A stretch of DNA of 64,000 nt from Stenotrophomonas maltophilia (lineage in GTDB: Bacteria > Pseudomonadota > Gammaproteobacteria > Xanthomonadales > Xanthomonadaceae): assembly GCF_025642255.1 (NCBI RefSeq), contig NZ_CP106759.1, forward strand, positions 1,453,501-1,517,500, read 5' to 3'. The notes beneath the pieces were generated by a model. That model saw only the letters and a program-made list of their open reading frames with translations, did no database searches and was not told the origin of the DNA. Made by a program: the position numbers and the translations under genes. Below, in pieces: positions 62,303 to 64,000 of the stretch (its first letter is position 1; each line of letters starts with the position of its first letter).

Positions 62303-63306
62303 GCGGCAACTCCCGGAGCGTCACGTTCGGCATCGGCTGCATAGGCGGCAGCGCCCAGCAGGCCGGGGCAGGGGTGCATGATCGCCAGCGAAGGCACCCG
62401 CGCCATGATCGAGGAAAACCGGCCCTTGTGCTCGAAGCGCTGGCGGAAGCCGGAGTGCTGCAGCGAATCCAGCATTTTGGGCACCAGGCCGCCGGTCAGG
62501 AACACGCCATCCCAGGCACCCTGGATCAGCACCAGGTCGCCGGCGATGGCGCCGAACACTGCGCAGAACACATCCACGGTGCGCATCGCCTGCGGATCGC
62601 CGAGCGCGGCACGGGCGGTGACGTCGGCCGGCTGCAGATGGCCCGGGTCGACACCGGCCATCTCACAGACCGCACGATGGATGTTGACCAGGCCGGGACC
62701 GCAGATGAGACGCTCGTTGGACACGCGGCCGAACTGCTCGGACAGGATCTCCAGGATCCGCACTTCTTCCGGCGTGCCCGGCGGGAAGCTGACGTGACCG
62801 CCTTCGGTTTCCAGCGGGTAGCTGCGGCCGTGGCGCACCACCAGGCCACCGACGCCGAGGCCCGTGCCAGGGCCGATCACTCCGTAGTTGCGTGGCTGGC
62901 CCGGCGCGGCCGGCGTCCAGTGCGCACCGCCGATCTGCACCACATCCTGCGGTTGCAGCAGGGCGACGGCCATCGCCTGTGCGGCGAAGTCGTTGATCAG
63001 GTGCAGCTCGTCGAAGCCGAGCATCGCTGCGGTGCGGCTGCGCGAGATCACCCACGGATGGTTGGTGATGCGTGCCTCGTCGCCATCGACGCGGCCGGCC
63101 ACGGCAAACACGCCGCGGCGCGCGCTGGCCCCGGCCTGCTCAAGGTAGTGGCGGGCGGCATCGCCCAGCGACGGGAACTCGGCGACTGCGAACTCGCGGA
63201 TGCTGTCCTTCTGCAGGGGCGCATCCAGCGAAGTGTCGGCCAGTGCGAAGCGGGCATTGGTGCCGCCGATGTCGGCGACCAGAACCGGCTGCGAGCTGCC
63301 ACTCAT
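62299..63306 (-). CDS. glk: Glucokinase
   Basis: Phosphorylates glucose with ATP. The 335-residue product starts at 63306 (MSGSSQPVLVADIGGTNARF) with the phosphate-binding DIGGTNARFAL. LINDFAAQAMAV carries the catalytic aspartate; GPGTGLGVGGLV and ETEGGHVSFPP follow. It is the Glk family without a CXCGXXGC zinc motif. It overlaps both neighbours, zwf and pgl, by 4 bases, so glucose is committed to the Entner-Doudoroff route by one transcript. Confidence 0.95.
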   Translation of the reverse strand: MSGSSQPVLVADIGGTNARFALADTSLDAPLQKDSIREFAVAEFPSLGDAARHYLEQAGASARRGVFAVAGRVDGDEARITNHPWVISRSRTAAMLGFDELHLINDFAAQAMAVALLQPQDVVQIGGAHWTPAAPGQPRNYGVIGPGTGLGVGGLVVRHGRSYPLETEGGHVSFPPGTPEEVRILEILSEQFGRVSNERLICGPGLVNIHRAVCEMAGVDPGHLQPADVTARAALGDPQAMRTVDVFCAVFGAIAGDLVLIQGAWDGVFLTGGLVPKMLDSLQHSGFRQRFEHKGRFSSIMARVPSLAIMHPCPGLLGAAAYAADAERDAPGVAA

Positions 63307-64000
63307 GCCGAAGCTCCGGTGTCCGGCGCATCCACGCCCTGTGGCAGGAAGTCGCTGGCATCGGCCGGACCCCACTGGCCAGCAGGGTAAGGCTGGAGCG
63401 GCAGGCCGGCTGCCTTCCAGGCATCGGCGACGCTGTCGATCCACGCCCAGGCGGCGCGCACTTCGTCGTCGCGCACGAACAGTGCATGGTTGCCGTTGAA
63501 GGCGTCCAGGAACAGGCGCTCGTAAGCGATGCGGCGGTGCAGTCCCGTCGGCACCGACAGCTCCAGTTCCAGCGGATGCAGTTCCAGCGCGCCCCATTCC
63601 GGACCGGCCAGGCTGCTCATCAGGCCCAGCTCGATGTTTTCCTGCGGCTGCAGCTGGAACACCAGGCGATTGGGTGCGGCCTGCGCGCGCTGCGGGCGCT
63701 CGAACAGCCAATGGGTGACCGGCTTGAGGGTCACCACCACGCGGGTGGTGCGCTCGGGCAGGCGCTTGCCGGTGACCAGATGGAAGGGAACGCCGGACCA
63801 GCGCCAGTTGTCGATGTGCGCGGTGACGCCGGCAAAGGTTTCCACGTCGCTGCCTTCCGGCGGCTGGTAGGCCTGTGCCGGCTGGCCGTTGATGGTGCCG
63901 GCGGTATAGCGGCCGCGCACGCTGTCGCGGGCCGCATGCTGGGCGTCGAGGGGGCGCAGGGCGCGCAGCACCTTGACCTTCTCGTCGCGGATGCGGTCGG
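63303..64000 (-). CDS. zwf: Glucose-6-phosphate 1-dehydrogenase (partial, 5' end outside window)
   Basis: The C-terminal 231 residues of G6PDH, which oxidises glucose 6-phosphate to the 6-phosphogluconolactone used by Pgl. Seen: the conserved IRDEKVKVLRAL-type start of the visible part, VRGRYTAGTINGQPAQAY, FAGVTAHIDNWRWSGVPFHLVTGKRL (positions about 63780-63850), RRIAYERLFLDAFNGNHALFVR and the C-terminal WIDSVADAWKAAGLPLQPYPAGQWGP. The stop overlaps the glk start. The promoter of the operon lies beyond the window, so HexR or other control cannot be judged. Confidence 0.95.
   Translation of the reverse strand, partial: DRIRDEKVKVLRALRPLDAQHAARDSVRGRYTAGTINGQPAQAYQPPEGSDVETFAGVTAHIDNWRWSGVPFHLVTGKRLPERTTRVVVTLKPVTHWLFERPQRAQAAPNRLVFQLQPQENIELGLMSSLAGPEWGALELHPLELELSVPTGLHRRIAYERLFLDAFNGNHALFVRDDEVRAAWAWIDSVADAWKAAGLPLQPYPAGQWGPADASDFLPQGVDAPDTGASA

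Overview
The window is high-GC, densely packed gammaproteobacterial chromosome that fits the Stenotrophomonas maltophilia complex (Xanthomonadaceae). Seen directly: a Xanthomonad-type LexA operator (TTAGTAGTAATACTACTAA) abutting lexA; several GTAG-headed REP hairpins of the SMAG type described in S. maltophilia; full-length housekeeping proteins of this family; and gene orders such as surE-pcm-yqaA-nlpD, miaA-hfq-hflX, lexA-recA-recX-alaS-csrA, panBCD-pgi and zwf-glk-pgl-edd-eda. The species name is inferred from these features, not from any search. No rRNA, CRISPR array, integrase, transposase or replication origin was seen.

Layout. 1-1676 is the 5' part of parE (minus strand, cut by the window edge). 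1837-8573 runs rightward: a small exported protein, pyrG, a small membrane protein, eno, ftsB, ispD, ispF, truD. 8584-9123 is an Smr-domain gene on the other strand. 9333-12190 is surE-pcm-yqaA-nlpD. 12271-12964 holds yhbY and a Mth938-like gene, divergent from rlmE-ftsH (13030-15666). 15770-20276 carries a tiny membrane protein, folP, miaA, hfq, hflX and a cinA-type deamidase. 20308-27674 carries a UbiB-family kinase, lexA, recA, recX, alaS and csrA, followed by tRNA-Ser(GCT).

28-38.4 kb is the accessory part. It holds a Sel1-like anchored protein, a Tat-exported phospholipase C translationally coupled to a TonB-dependent receptor, a divergent lipoprotein hydrolase with a good Pho box in front of it, an MFS transporter, a hydrolase relic, a pirin/LysR pair and a nested long palindrome. 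It ends at three identical tRNA-Arg(ACG) genes facing the tRNA-Ser. In E. coli these tRNA families form one collinear serV-argVYZQ cluster after csrA, so this block appears to split an ancestral cluster.

38.8-46.4 kb: an alpha/beta hydrolase with thiD, a DUF1275 protein, a lipoprotein with a PIN-PhoH ATPase, bcp and gcvR, then divergent dapA and a short BamC-like lipoprotein, then fdxA. 46.6-53.9 kb: a sugar/H+ symporter, tRNA-Glu(CTC), pcnB, folK, panB, panC, panD, pgi. 54-58.7 kb: a RegB/RegA-type two-component pair, ispG, a PAP2 phosphatase and a GacA/UvrY-type regulator. 58.8-64 kb: the Entner-Doudoroff operon read leftward, zwf (partial)-glk-pgl-edd-eda.

Together the window covers glucose catabolism (glk, zwf, pgl, edd, eda, pgi, eno and a sugar symporter), three MEP isoprenoid steps (ispD, ispF, ispG), pantothenate and folate synthesis, the SOS core, and post-transcriptional control (hfq, csrA, gacA, pcnB). 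The most interesting candidate system is the divergent, probably PhoB-controlled phospholipase C / TonB receptor / lipoprotein hydrolase module at 29.0-34.9 kb.
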